A stretch of DNA of 64,000 bases from an uncultured Rhodospirillaceae bacterium. GTDB taxonomy: Bacteria; Pseudomonadota; Alphaproteobacteria; Reyranellales; Reyranellaceae. Below, piece after piece: positions 46,848 through 55,163 of the stretch. The stretch covers positions 1 through 64,000 of the forward strand of contig CAMFGZ010000020.1 of assembly GCA_945952105.1 (NCBI GenBank). Reading direction: 5' to 3'. The position numbers and the translations under genes were made by a program. The notes under the pieces are model-generated. The model had not been told where the DNA came from and searched no databases. It saw only the letters and a program-made list of their open reading frames with translations. Positions within the stretch are counted from its first letter, which is position 1. The number at the start of each line of letters is the position of its first letter.

Positions 46848-47213
46848 ATGGCGAAGAAGAAAAAAGCCAAGAAGGCACCGAGCATCGTGACGGTCGACGA
46901 GCATGTTCTCGATCGTCTCTATCTCGTGATCGACAGCCGCAAGGGCGCCGATCCGGAGACCTCCTATACGGCCCGCCTGTTCAGCCGCGGCCGCCAGCAG
47001 ATCGCCAAGAAGCTGGGCGAGGAGGCCGTCGAGGCGCTGATCGAGGGCATCCGTGGCGACAAGCCCAAGCTGATCGCCGAAAGCGCCGACATGCTCTATC
47101 ACCTGCTCACGCTTTGGGCGGCGGTTGGCGTAAAGCCGAAGGCGGTATGGGACGAGCTGGCCCGTCGTGAAGGCCTGTCCGGCATCGCCGAGAAGGCCAG
47201 CCGGAAACGGTAA
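46848..47213 (+). CDS. hisE: Phosphoribosyl-ATP diphosphatase HisE
   Basis: Hydrolyses PR-ATP to PR-AMP, the second step of histidine synthesis. 121 residues with an N-terminal Lys-rich tag (MAKKKKAKK) and the helical MazG-like core ([41 protein letters not shown]). The hisA-hisF-hisE order is usual in Alphaproteobacteria. Confidence 0.95.
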   Translation: MAKKKKAKKAPSIVTVDEHVLDRLYLVIDSRKGADPETSYTARLFSRGRQQIAKKLGEEAVEALIEGIRGDKPKLIAESADMLYHLLTLWAAVGVKPKAVWDELARREGLSGIAEKASRKR

Positions 47214-47303
47214 GCCGTCCGCCGCTCGTTCGCCTTTCCCCGGATGGAGGCGGACCGAACCTTACCTATACTGGCGAGGCCGCCCTGCACCCGGAGTTCC
47301 ATC

Positions 47304-47702
47304 ATGTCCGACCAGATGACCGTCGCCTACGACCGCAGCAACGTGTTCGCGCGCATCCTGCGCGGCGAACTTCCGTGCAAGAAAGTGCACGAGGACGATT
47401 TCACCCTCGCCTTCCATGACATCGCACCGCTGGCGCCCGTGCATGTGCTCGTGATTCCGAAGGGCGAGTATGTCAGCCAGGCCGACTTCGGCGCCAAGGC
47501 GCCGCCGGAGATGATCGTCGGCTTCTGGCGCGCGGTGTCGAAGGTCGCGCGCGATCTCGGCCTCGATCCCGAGGGCTATCGCATCGTGGCCAACCACGGA
47601 CCCAACGGCGGGCAGCTCGTGTTTCATTTCCACGTTCATATTTTCGGCGGCGGAATCATGGGCCATTCGACGGGCATGCCGAAGCCGGACAAGCCGGCTT
47701 GA
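47304..47702 (+). CDS. HIT family protein
   Basis: 132 residues. The histidine triad HFHVH is near residue 110 (QLVFHFHVHIFGG), preceded by the LPCKKVHEDDFTLAFHDIAPLAPVHVLVIPK stretch typical of HinT-like purine nucleotide hydrolases. The ATG at 47304 is chosen over the longer frame. It often follows hisE in Alphaproteobacteria. The next gene starts within its stop codon. Confidence 0.93.
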   Translation: MSDQMTVAYDRSNVFARILRGELPCKKVHEDDFTLAFHDIAPLAPVHVLVIPKGEYVSQADFGAKAPPEMIVGFWRAVSKVARDLGLDPEGYRIVANHGPNGGQLVFHFHVHIFGGGIMGHSTGMPKPDKPA

Positions 47703-48772
47703 TCGGACGGCGCGCGCTGCTGGGCGCCGGCGCACTCGTACCCGGCGCCGTGTGGGCGCAAACACGGGCACAAACACGGGCGCCGGCACCGGCGCCGCGG
47801 TCGCTCACCGAAGGCGGCTGGTACGCGAAGGGCAAGACCAAGACGAGACAGGTCCGCTTCGCCAGCACCGGCGGCGTCACCCTGGCCGGCACCCTGCTGA
47901 TGCCGCTGTTCAGCGAGATCCAGTACGTGCCGGGAATCGTGCTGGTCGCCGGCAGCGGACCGACCGATCGCGACGGCAACAATCCGCTCGCGCCGGACCG
48001 CGTCGACCTCCTGAAGGACATCGCCGAGCTGCTGGCGCGCAACGGCATCGCCTCGCTGCGCTACGACAAGCGCGGCATCGGCCAGTCGACGCAACGGCCG
48101 CGCGGCTCGCTGGAAGAGCAGGAGGCGTTCTTCGCCTGGGACAATTTCGTGGGCGACGTCGAGGCCGCTCACGCCGAGCTGCTGCGCCACGACGAGATCA
48201 AGCCCTATGCGACGGCATTGCTCGGCCACAGCGAAGGCGGACTTCTGGCGCTGGCCGCCAGTCAGGCGCTTGCCGCGAAGAAGCTGCACGCGCTTGTGCT
48301 GGCCGCCACACCCGGCCGCAAGCTCGAGGTCATATTGCGGGCGCAGATCGCACGCGATGCGCCGCCGTCCCTCCGCCCGCCCACCGATCGCGCCATCGCC
48401 GCCATTCTCGAAAACGGCCGCGTGCCGAACAACCTGCCGCCCGAACTGCAACTCCTGTTTCCGCTCTATGCCGGGCCTTTCCTGAAGAGCCTGCTGTCGT
48501 TCGATCCCGCTGCCGCCCTGGCCGGAAGCCGCACGCCTTGCTTGCTCGTTCAGGGCGGCGCCGACCGCCAGGTCGTGCCGATGGAGGACGTGCAGCCGCT
48601 GATCGACGCGCTGCGCACCCGCAACGTGTCGGGCGAAGCGCTGGTGATCCCGCAGGTCAGCCACAATCTCAAGACGGTGAGCAGCCCGACCGATCCGGGG
48701 TTCGGCGGTCCGCTCTCCCCCGTGGTCGCCGAGGCGCTGCTCAAGTGGCTGGTGCCGGCGCTCGGCGCTTGA
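47699..48772 (+). CDS. Exported alpha/beta-hydrolase (serine peptidase/esterase type)
   Basis: 357 residues from a TTG that overlaps the HIT stop codon. A twin-arginine-like signal (IGRRALLGAGALVPGAVWAQ) suggests periplasmic export. The alpha/beta-hydrolase core shows VLVAGSGPTDRDGNNPL (oxyanion region), the nucleophile elbow GHSEGG, and a late catalytic His in VSHNLK. Just after the signal, a 12-bp tandem repeat encodes QTRAQTRAPAPAP. It is probably an esterase or peptidase; substrate unknown. Confidence 0.82.
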   Translation: MIGRRALLGAGALVPGAVWAQTRAQTRAPAPAPRSLTEGGWYAKGKTKTRQVRFASTGGVTLAGTLLMPLFSEIQYVPGIVLVAGSGPTDRDGNNPLAPDRVDLLKDIAELLARNGIASLRYDKRGIGQSTQRPRGSLEEQEAFFAWDNFVGDVEAAHAELLRHDEIKPYATALLGHSEGGLLALAASQALAAKKLHALVLAATPGRKLEVILRAQIARDAPPSLRPPTDRAIAAILENGRVPNNLPPELQLLFPLYAGPFLKSLLSFDPAAALAGSRTPCLLVQGGADRQVVPMEDVQPLIDALRTRNVSGEALVIPQVSHNLKTVSSPTDPGFGGPLSPVVAEALLKWLVPALGA

Positions 48773-48821
48773 TCGACCTGCACGGCCGGCAGATCATCGC
48801 GGCGAGGACGGAGGAAGACAC

Positions 48822-49688
48822 ATGACCGTGACGGTGCGCCCGGTGACCGAGGCTGTCGGAGCAGAAATATCCGGCGTCGATCTGCGCAACTTCAACGACG
48901 AAGAGTTCGCCGCCATCGAACGCGCCTGGTACGCGCATTCGATGATCCTGCTGCGCGGACAGCAGCTCAGCGACGATCACCTGCTGGCCTTCAGCCGCCG
49001 CTTCGGCGAACTCGATCCGCCGCCCAACCAGGAGCGCGGCCGCATCAGCCCGCCCGGCTATCCCGACATCTACGTCGTGTCGAACGTGCTCGACACCAAA
49101 GGCGACCCGATCGGCGCGCTGGGCGACGGCGAGGCGGTCTGGCACACCGACATGAGCTATCTCGACGTACCGCCCGACGCCTCGATGCTCTACTCGCTGG
49201 AAATCCCGCCGACCGGCGGCAACACCTGGTTCACCAGCATGCAGGCGGCCTGCGACGCCCTGCCCGCGAACCTGCGGGCGAAGATCGAGGGGCGCCGGGT
49301 CAAGCACGACGGCACCTACAATTCCGGCGGCTTCCTGCGAAAGGGAGTTACGCCGACCGACGATCCGATGGTCGCGCCCGGTGCCTGGCATCCCGCGATC
49401 CTGCGCCATCCGGTCAACGGCCGCGCCACGCTCTATCTTGGCCGCCGCCGCAATTCCTACGTCGAGGGCTATTCGAAGGCCGAATCGGACGCGGTGCTGG
49501 AGGAGCTGTGGGCGCATGTCACGCAGCCGCGCTTCATCTACCAGCACGTCTGGAAGCTGGGCGACCTCGTGATGTGGGACAATCGCTCGACCATGCATCG
49601 CCGTGATCCCTTCGACAAAACGGCGCGGCGCGTCATGCATCGGACCCAGATCAAGGGAACGACGAAGCCGATCGCCTTCGCGGCCTGA
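48822..49688 (+). CDS. TauD/TfdA family Fe(II)/2-oxoglutarate dioxygenase
   Basis: 288 residues. The facial triad appears as HTD (AVWHTDMSYLDVPP) and the distal His in RRVMHRTQI; the 2-oxoglutarate-binding Arg lies just after. Members oxidise taurine, aryloxyacetates, carnitine precursors and many other substrates; which one is unclear here. It is 26 nt upstream of an FAD oxidase gene, so the two are probably one unit. Confidence 0.92.
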   Translation: MTVTVRPVTEAVGAEISGVDLRNFNDEEFAAIERAWYAHSMILLRGQQLSDDHLLAFSRRFGELDPPPNQERGRISPPGYPDIYVVSNVLDTKGDPIGALGDGEAVWHTDMSYLDVPPDASMLYSLEIPPTGGNTWFTSMQAACDALPANLRAKIEGRRVKHDGTYNSGGFLRKGVTPTDDPMVAPGAWHPAILRHPVNGRATLYLGRRRNSYVEGYSKAESDAVLEELWAHVTQPRFIYQHVWKLGDLVMWDNRSTMHRRDPFDKTARRVMHRTQIKGTTKPIAFAA

Positions 49689-49714
49689 AGAATGAAGAAG
49701 ACATCGGAGGAAAC

Positions 49715-51307
49715 ATGCGGCGGCAGAAGAAGTTCTATGCCTGGGGTTACGCCGACGAGCACCTGACGCCGGACGAGATCCGGCCGTGGGAGTCCGAGAT
49801 CGCCCAGCGCTACGGCCTCTCCGGGTTCGACGTGAAACCGCCGCCGAAGGCGGAGGAGATCGAACTGCGCAAGAGCCGCGTCGACGTGCCCTCGGCGTTG
49901 CAGGCGATGGTGCGCACCGACCATCTGACCCGGCTCGAGCACAGCTACGGCAAGGCGGGCTTCGACACGATCCGCATGTTCATGCGGTCCGTGCCCAACC
50001 CACCCGACGCGGTGGCTTTCCCGGAAACGGAAGAAGACATCGCGAAGATCCTCGACTGGTGCGGCCGCATCGGCGCCAAGGCGATTCCCTACGGCGGCGG
50101 CTCGTCGGTGGTGAAGGGTATCGAGCCCTCGGCCGCCTTCGACAAGGTCGTGACGATCTCGACGCGCCACATGGACAAGGTGCTGGAGGTCGATGCGGTG
50201 AGCCAGGCCGCGCGGATACAGGGCGGCATCTACGGGCCCGCGATCGAGGACGCGCTGCGCGACACGCCGTTCACGATGCGCCACTACATGCAGGCCTATC
50301 GCTGCTCGACCCTGGGCGGCTGGATCGCCACGCGCTCGGGCGGCCATTACGCCACGCTCTATACCCACATCGACGATTTCGTGGAAAGCACGCGGGTCGT
50401 GACGCCCGAAGGCACGCTGGAGACGCGCCGCCTGCCCGGCTCGGGCGCGGGCCCCAGCCCCGACCGCATGTTCATCGGATCCGAGGGTATTCTGGGCATC
50501 ATCACCGAGGCCTGGGTGCGCCTGCGCAGGAAGCCGACCTTCCGGGCTTCCGCGAGCGTCCGCTTCCGCGACTTCCATGCCGGCGCCGACGCGGTGCGCG
50601 ACATCACCCAGGCCGGCCTCTATCCCGCCAACTGCCGCCTGCTCGAGGCGCGCGAGGCGCTGCCCGGCATCCCGTGGAACAACGAGGAGGCCGTGCTGGT
50701 GCTGGCCTTCGAATCTCCCGACCATCCGCTCGACGCCTGGATGAAGCGCGCGCTCGAAATCTGCGCCGCGCATGGCGGCGTGGCCGACCGGAGCGACGAC
50801 GACGAGAACGCCCACCGGTCCGGCGCGGCCGGCGCCTGGCGCAACAAGTTCATCCGCGCGCCGCATTATGGCGAGCATGCCGTGGCGCGCGGCATCCTCT
50901 CCTCGACCTTCGAGACGTCCATGACCTGGGAGCGCTATCGCGACTTCCACGCGAAGATCACGAAGCTGACGAAGGAGACCATAAAGGCCGTCACGGGCCG
51001 CGAGGGCACGGTCACCTGCCGCTTCACCCACGTCTATCCCGACGGGCCGTGCCTCTATTTCACCTTCGGCGGGCTGCTCGATCCGAAGAAGGACGCGCTC
51101 CAGCAGTTCATGGAGGTGCTGTCGACCTGCACCGCCGCGACGGTGGAGCATGGCGGCACGACCACGCACCATCACGCGGTCGGCCGTTTCCACCGGCCGT
51201 TCTACGACCGGCAGCGGCCCGAACTGTTCGCCCGCGCCCTGCGCGGCGCCAAGCGCGAGCTCGACCCGAAGGGCATGATGAACCCCGGCGTGCTGATCGA
51301 CCCCTGA
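49715..51307 (+). CDS. FAD-linked oxidase similar to alkylglycerone-phosphate synthase (AGPS)
   Basis: 530 residues of the VAO/PCMH flavoprotein family. The FAD-binding block IPYGGGSSVVKGIEP, the segment CSTLGGWIATRSGGHYATLYTHIDDFV, and the C-terminal THHHAVGRFHRPFY resemble AGPS, which makes ether-lipid precursors by swapping the acyl chain for a fatty alcohol. D-lactate or glycolate dehydrogenase-like oxidases share the FAD part, so the role is not fixed. A ribosome site GGAGGAAAC precedes the ATG. Partner: the TauD-type dioxygenase upstream. Confidence 0.82.
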   Translation: MRRQKKFYAWGYADEHLTPDEIRPWESEIAQRYGLSGFDVKPPPKAEEIELRKSRVDVPSALQAMVRTDHLTRLEHSYGKAGFDTIRMFMRSVPNPPDAVAFPETEEDIAKILDWCGRIGAKAIPYGGGSSVVKGIEPSAAFDKVVTISTRHMDKVLEVDAVSQAARIQGGIYGPAIEDALRDTPFTMRHYMQAYRCSTLGGWIATRSGGHYATLYTHIDDFVESTRVVTPEGTLETRRLPGSGAGPSPDRMFIGSEGILGIITEAWVRLRRKPTFRASASVRFRDFHAGADAVRDITQAGLYPANCRLLEAREALPGIPWNNEEAVLVLAFESPDHPLDAWMKRALEICAAHGGVADRSDDDENAHRSGAAGAWRNKFIRAPHYGEHAVARGILSSTFETSMTWERYRDFHAKITKLTKETIKAVTGREGTVTCRFTHVYPDGPCLYFTFGGLLDPKKDALQQFMEVLSTCTAATVEHGGTTTHHHAVGRFHRPFYDRQRPELFARALRGAKRELDPKGMMNPGVLIDP

Positions 51308-51317
51308 CCGGGGAGCG

Positions 51318-51809
51318 TCAGTGCGCCGCCGCGACCGACCGCGGCAGGAAGAAGAGCATGACCAGGACATGGCGCACGAGCAACAGCGCCCCGAGGCCCA
51401 CGAAGAAGAGACCGGCGGCGATCAGGTAGTCGTCGACCTCGCCGGTGTAGATGATGGTGTTGGGGATCTTGATCAGCTCGATGCAGATCTCGGCCATCAG
51501 GCCGATCGAGAGCTGGCCGACGCCGTAATTGTGACAGGCATGGTCGATCGCCGCCTGCCAGTCCTCGTCCCGGCCGCCCAGCAGGCCGAAAATCTCGCGC
51601 AGCGTCCGGCGCTCCTCGAGAAGGACGCCCCAGCCGATCATGATGATGCCGATGCCGGTGACGATCTCCATCTCTTCCTTGAGATCGGGCTTGCTCCACA
51701 GCGCATGGGAGACTTCGAGCACGCTGATCGTCATGGGAACGCAGATCAGAAGGGAGAGGAGACCGATCGTGAAACGCGACGTGAGAACGAACATGAGCGA
51801 ACGAAACAT
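51318..51809 (-). CDS. Hypothetical inner-membrane protein
   Basis: 163 residues with three predicted membrane segments (about 14-34, 48-64 and 127-157) and a soluble, acidic middle. I do not recognise a family. It faces the DUF4239 membrane gene across 135 nt, and the two may be a divergently expressed pair. No catalytic motif is visible. Confidence 0.75.
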   Translation of the reverse strand: MFRSLMFVLTSRFTIGLLSLLICVPMTISVLEVSHALWSKPDLKEEMEIVTGIGIIMIGWGVLLEERRTLREIFGLLGGRDEDWQAAIDHACHNYGVGQLSIGLMAEICIELIKIPNTIIYTGEVDDYLIAAGLFFVGLGALLLVRHVLVMLFFLPRSVAAAH

Positions 51810-51944
51810 GGGATACTCTCTCGGCAGGGCCGGCGGCCAACCGCCGGCCGCGACGACGCGACCCTAGTCGAGCGGCCCGATCGGGAGCAATCTCGCATAT
51901 TGCGCGCCTACTGAAGTCGACACCGTCAACCACGGCACCGGATC

Positions 51945-52727
51945 ATGATCGACTGGCTCTATTCGCTTCCCGAGACGCTCATCCTGGTGGCCGGTGCGCT
52001 CATCATGGCGGGGGCGATCCTCGCTTTGCCGTCGCTGGTGCATCGCCTGCCCTGGCTGCAGACGAGCAACGAGAACAACGACTTCGTGCTGCGCATGCAG
52101 GCCACGCTCTTCACCATGACGAGCCTGGTGCTGGCCTTCACCCTGGTCGAGGCGGAGGGCAACTTCCGCAAGGCCGATGCGCTGGTCTCGAACGAGGCGT
52201 CGCAGATCAACCGGCTCGACCGGCTGCTCAACCGCTACGGCGACGAGGAGGTGCGCGAGCTGAGGCTCAACCTGCTGCAGTACGCCAAGGCGATCGTCGA
52301 CGACGAATGGCCCGCGATGCTGCGCGGCGGGCGCAGCGACAAGGTACGGCTGGCCTTCGCGCCGCTGTCGCGGGGCATTTTCGAGATCGAACCCAAGCCC
52401 GGACGCGAGACCACGATCTATGCCGAGATCCTGAGGTCTTTCGACTCGATCGCGGAGTCCCGCGACGCGCGCCTCAACGCCGTCTCGCTCTCGCTGCCCA
52501 CGCCCTACTGGCAGGTGGTGCTGTTCGCGGTGCTGATGCTGCTGTTCATCACGAGCACCATGCAGCGCAGCGCCTTCCGCGCCTATGTGCTTTCCGCCCA
52601 GATGGCCGTGATGGGCGCCTTCATCGGCTTCGTCTTCATCATGGACCAACCCTTCAAGGGCCAGACCGCGGTGGACGCCCAGCCGCTGCGGCAGGCGATC
52701 GTCCTGATGGAGAATCGTGACCGGTAG
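51945..52727 (+). CDS. DUF4239 family membrane protein
   Basis: 260 residues with an N-terminal membrane helix (residues 8-30), a second near 55-70, a soluble helical middle, and two C-terminal helices (about 190-245). The layout and the ENNDFVLRMQATLFTMTSLVLAFTLVEAEGNFRKADALVSNEASQINRLDRLL stretch match DUF4239, a bestrophin-like group. Ion-channel activity is a guess based on that similarity. Confidence 0.78.
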   Translation: MIDWLYSLPETLILVAGALIMAGAILALPSLVHRLPWLQTSNENNDFVLRMQATLFTMTSLVLAFTLVEAEGNFRKADALVSNEASQINRLDRLLNRYGDEEVRELRLNLLQYAKAIVDDEWPAMLRGGRSDKVRLAFAPLSRGIFEIEPKPGRETTIYAEILRSFDSIAESRDARLNAVSLSLPTPYWQVVLFAVLMLLFITSTMQRSAFRAYVLSAQMAVMGAFIGFVFIMDQPFKGQTAVDAQPLRQAIVLMENRDR

Positions 52728-52736
52728 CGCCGCCCA

Positions 52737-53264
52737 CTAGGGGGCGTAATGGGTGAACACGAAATCGTACGCTTTGTTGGCGCGCGTGTGACAATCGAAG
52801 CAGGTCTTCATCAAGGCCTCGCTGGGATTGGGCTTTCCGCCTTCGAACTGACCGTATCCCCAGCCGCCGGTATCCGCGTAGCTTTTGGAATCCTTGACGC
52901 TGACCTGAACGTTCGTGGCCGGTCCGGGCACGAAAGACTGGGCTTGGCCGAAAGCCGCGTTATTCTCATCGGAAGGCACGTACTTCCACGCCACTCTCGC
53001 GATGATCGTGCCGTCGGGAAACGGGCGCGTCCCCTCTCGATAGGCTTTCACCGCAATGTCGTTTCCGAGAATGGCGCGGATGTCATTGAGGCTGCCGGCC
53101 TCGTGGGCGACGCTGATGACCCGCCAGTCGCGATATCCCTCGGGCAGCCTGACGCCGAAGACCGGTGAGGCCGCATCGTCCGCGCGCCCGGCGGGCGACA
53201 AGCATAGCGAGGTGACGACAAACATCGCCGTTGCAACGGCCGCACAATGAGTTGTCCACTTCAT
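52737..53264 (-). CDS. Cytochrome P460 family protein
   Basis: 175 residues. A signal peptide (to about residue 28, ASPAGRADD) is followed by the P460 domain. The c-type haem motif CFDCH is near residue 155, ahead of the terminal DFVFTHYAP, which is typical of the family. It is a periplasmic haem protein; known members oxidise hydroxylamine or bind NO, but the cross-linking Lys/Tyr that makes P460 haem cannot be judged by eye. The ATG is preceded by GGGAGAG. Confidence 0.85.
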   Translation of the reverse strand: MKWTTHCAAVATAMFVVTSLCLSPAGRADDAASPVFGVRLPEGYRDWRVISVAHEAGSLNDIRAILGNDIAVKAYREGTRPFPDGTIIARVAWKYVPSDENNAAFGQAQSFVPGPATNVQVSVKDSKSYADTGGWGYGQFEGGKPNPSEALMKTCFDCHTRANKAYDFVFTHYAP

Positions 53265-53393
53265 GGAACTCTCCCTCAGGCCGCGCCGCGTGTCGGTGGC
53301 GCGCCACCCTCATATCACCTGGCCGGCGTCGTACCCAAGAAAGCGCCAGCGCGACCGGTGACGACGGCGTTGGCCGCGAGGGTCGACCGGGCC

Positions 53394-55016
53394 TCACGCC
53401 GCCAGCATCGACCGTGTCTGCGGGCGGCGATAGCTCAGGGCCTCGGCGATGTGGAGACGACGCACGGCGTCGGAGCCGTCGAGGTCGGCGAGCGTACGCG
53501 CGACGCGGAGCGTGCGGTGCCAGGCGCGGGCGGAGAGGCCGAGGCGCTCGGCGGCGCGAGCGAGCAGCGCCCTCCCCTCAGCATCGGGTTCGGCGATCGC
53601 GGCCAGAAGCGCGCCGTCTGTGTCGGCGTTGCAGCGCGGCTTCGACCAGTTGCGGGCGCGATCCGCCAGAAGTCCGGCGGCGGGATCGGCTTCGACGGCG
53701 GCCAGTTTGCCCTTGGCATCCAGTTTGGCCAGCCGCTCGCGCTGCACGGCGCGGGCGGCGGCGACGCGGGCCGCGACGTCGGCCGAACTTTCGGCCGGCG
53801 GCGGCAGAGCGAGATCGGCGGCGGCGACGGCCGGCACGTCGATGGTGAGGTCGATACGGTCGAGCAAGGGTCCCGAGAGCTTGGCCTGGTAGTCGGCGCC
53901 ACAGCGCGGGCCGCGGGCGCAGGAGCGGGTCGGGTCCATCAGATGGCCGCAGCGGCAGGGATTCATGGCGGCGACGAGCTGGAAGCGCGCCGGATAGGTG
54001 ACGTGGGCGTTGGCGCGCGCCACGGTCACGCGGCCGCTCTCCAGCGGCTGGCGCAGCGCTTCGAGCGTAGCGCGGTTGAACTCCGGCAGCTCGTCGAGGA
54101 ACAGTACGCCATGATGGGCGAGCGAGACCTCGCCGGGCTTGACCCGCGTGCCGCCGCCGATCAGCGCCTGAAGCGTCGCCGAATGGTGCGGATCGCGGAA
54201 AGCGCGGCGGCGGCTGAGGCGGCCCTCGCCCAGGTCGCCCGCCAGCGAGCGCACCATCGAGGCTTCCAGCGCCTCCTCCGGTTCGAGCGGCGGCAGCAGA
54301 CCCGGGAGGCGCGCGGCCAGCATCGACTTGCCCGAGCCCGGCGGCCCGATCATCAGCAGATTGTGCCCGCCCGCCGCGGCGATCTCGAGCACGCGCTTGG
54401 CGCTTTCCTGGCCCTTGATCTCGGCGAGGTCGGGATAGTGCGCGCGGTCGTCGGCCATCAGCGCCTCGGGCGCCGGCAAAGTCTGCTGGCCGCGCAGATG
54501 GTTGATCAGCGCCAGCAGCGAAGGCGCGGCGATGATCGGCGGCCGGTCGGCGCCGTGAGCGGGATCGAAGCCACCCCACGCGGCCTCGCCGCCACAGACC
54601 GCCGGGCAGATCACGCCGCGCCCCGCCGCCTGGGCGGCGATCGCCGCCGGCAGGACACCCGGCACGCGGCAGAGCGCGCCGTCGAGCGCCAGCTCCCCCA
54701 GCGCGACGAAACCCTCGACGCTCTCACGCGGCAGCACGCCCATCGCGGCCAGGAGACCGAGCGCGATGGGCAGGTCGTAGTGGCTGCCTTCCTTGGCGAG
54801 ATCGGCCGGCGAGAGATTCACGGTGATGCGTTGCGGCGGCAGCGCCAGCCCCAGCGCCCGGAAGCAGGCCCGCACCCGCTCACGGCTCTCGCCCACCGCC
54901 TTGTCGGGCAGCCCGACCACGGTGAAGGCGATGGTGCCCGGCGCCACCAGCACCTGCACGTCGACGGGCAGCACGTCGATACCCTGGAACGCCACCGTCC
55001 GAACCTTCGCCTGCAT
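53394..55016 (-). CDS. comM: YifB/ComM family Mg-chelatase-like AAA+ ATPase
   Basis: 540 residues. An N-terminal Lon-like domain (residues 1-170) is followed by the AAA+ ATPase with Walker A GPPGSGKS, Walker B VLFLDELPEF, and the MNPCRCGH zinc-like block, then the C-terminal helical lid. ComM promotes branch migration during natural transformation; most bacteria with it are not known to be competent, so another recombination role is possible. It is divergent from the acyl-CoA dehydrogenase gene. Confidence 0.92.
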   Translation of the reverse strand: MQAKVRTVAFQGIDVLPVDVQVLVAPGTIAFTVVGLPDKAVGESRERVRACFRALGLALPPQRITVNLSPADLAKEGSHYDLPIALGLLAAMGVLPRESVEGFVALGELALDGALCRVPGVLPAAIAAQAAGRGVICPAVCGGEAAWGGFDPAHGADRPPIIAAPSLLALINHLRGQQTLPAPEALMADDRAHYPDLAEIKGQESAKRVLEIAAAGGHNLLMIGPPGSGKSMLAARLPGLLPPLEPEEALEASMVRSLAGDLGEGRLSRRRAFRDPHHSATLQALIGGGTRVKPGEVSLAHHGVLFLDELPEFNRATLEALRQPLESGRVTVARANAHVTYPARFQLVAAMNPCRCGHLMDPTRSCARGPRCGADYQAKLSGPLLDRIDLTIDVPAVAAADLALPPPAESSADVAARVAAARAVQRERLAKLDAKGKLAAVEADPAAGLLADRARNWSKPRCNADTDGALLAAIAEPDAEGRALLARAAERLGLSARAWHRTLRVARTLADLDGSDAVRRLHIAEALSYRRPQTRSMLAA

Positions 55017-55059
55017 GTCCTGCTCCCGATCCGTCGGGGAACAATTAAAGAACGAATGT

Positions 55060-55083
55060 ACTATAAGTAAAGCACGCTATAGT
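55060..55083. promoter_or_regulatory. Palindrome in the comM-acyl-CoA dehydrogenase gap
   Basis: ACTATA (55060-55065) and TATAGT (55078-55083) form a perfect inverted repeat with a 12-nt spacer. It lies in an AT-rich 147-nt gap between two divergent genes, where both promoters must be. It may be a regulator site; no regulator is adjacent. Confidence 0.3.
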
Positions 55084-55163
55084 TGCATATTGCTGTGCGA
55101 CCGGCCGGTCCCCGGCCTGCCTCGACCCGTGCTAGGTTCCGGCCGCAAACGCGGGAGAGTTTC

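Noticed and set aside
47750..47790. 12-bp tandem repeat (CAAACACGGGCA/G) after the hydrolase signal peptide
   Set aside because: It only duplicates the QTRA residues in a linker; it keeps frame and looks like ordinary slippage.
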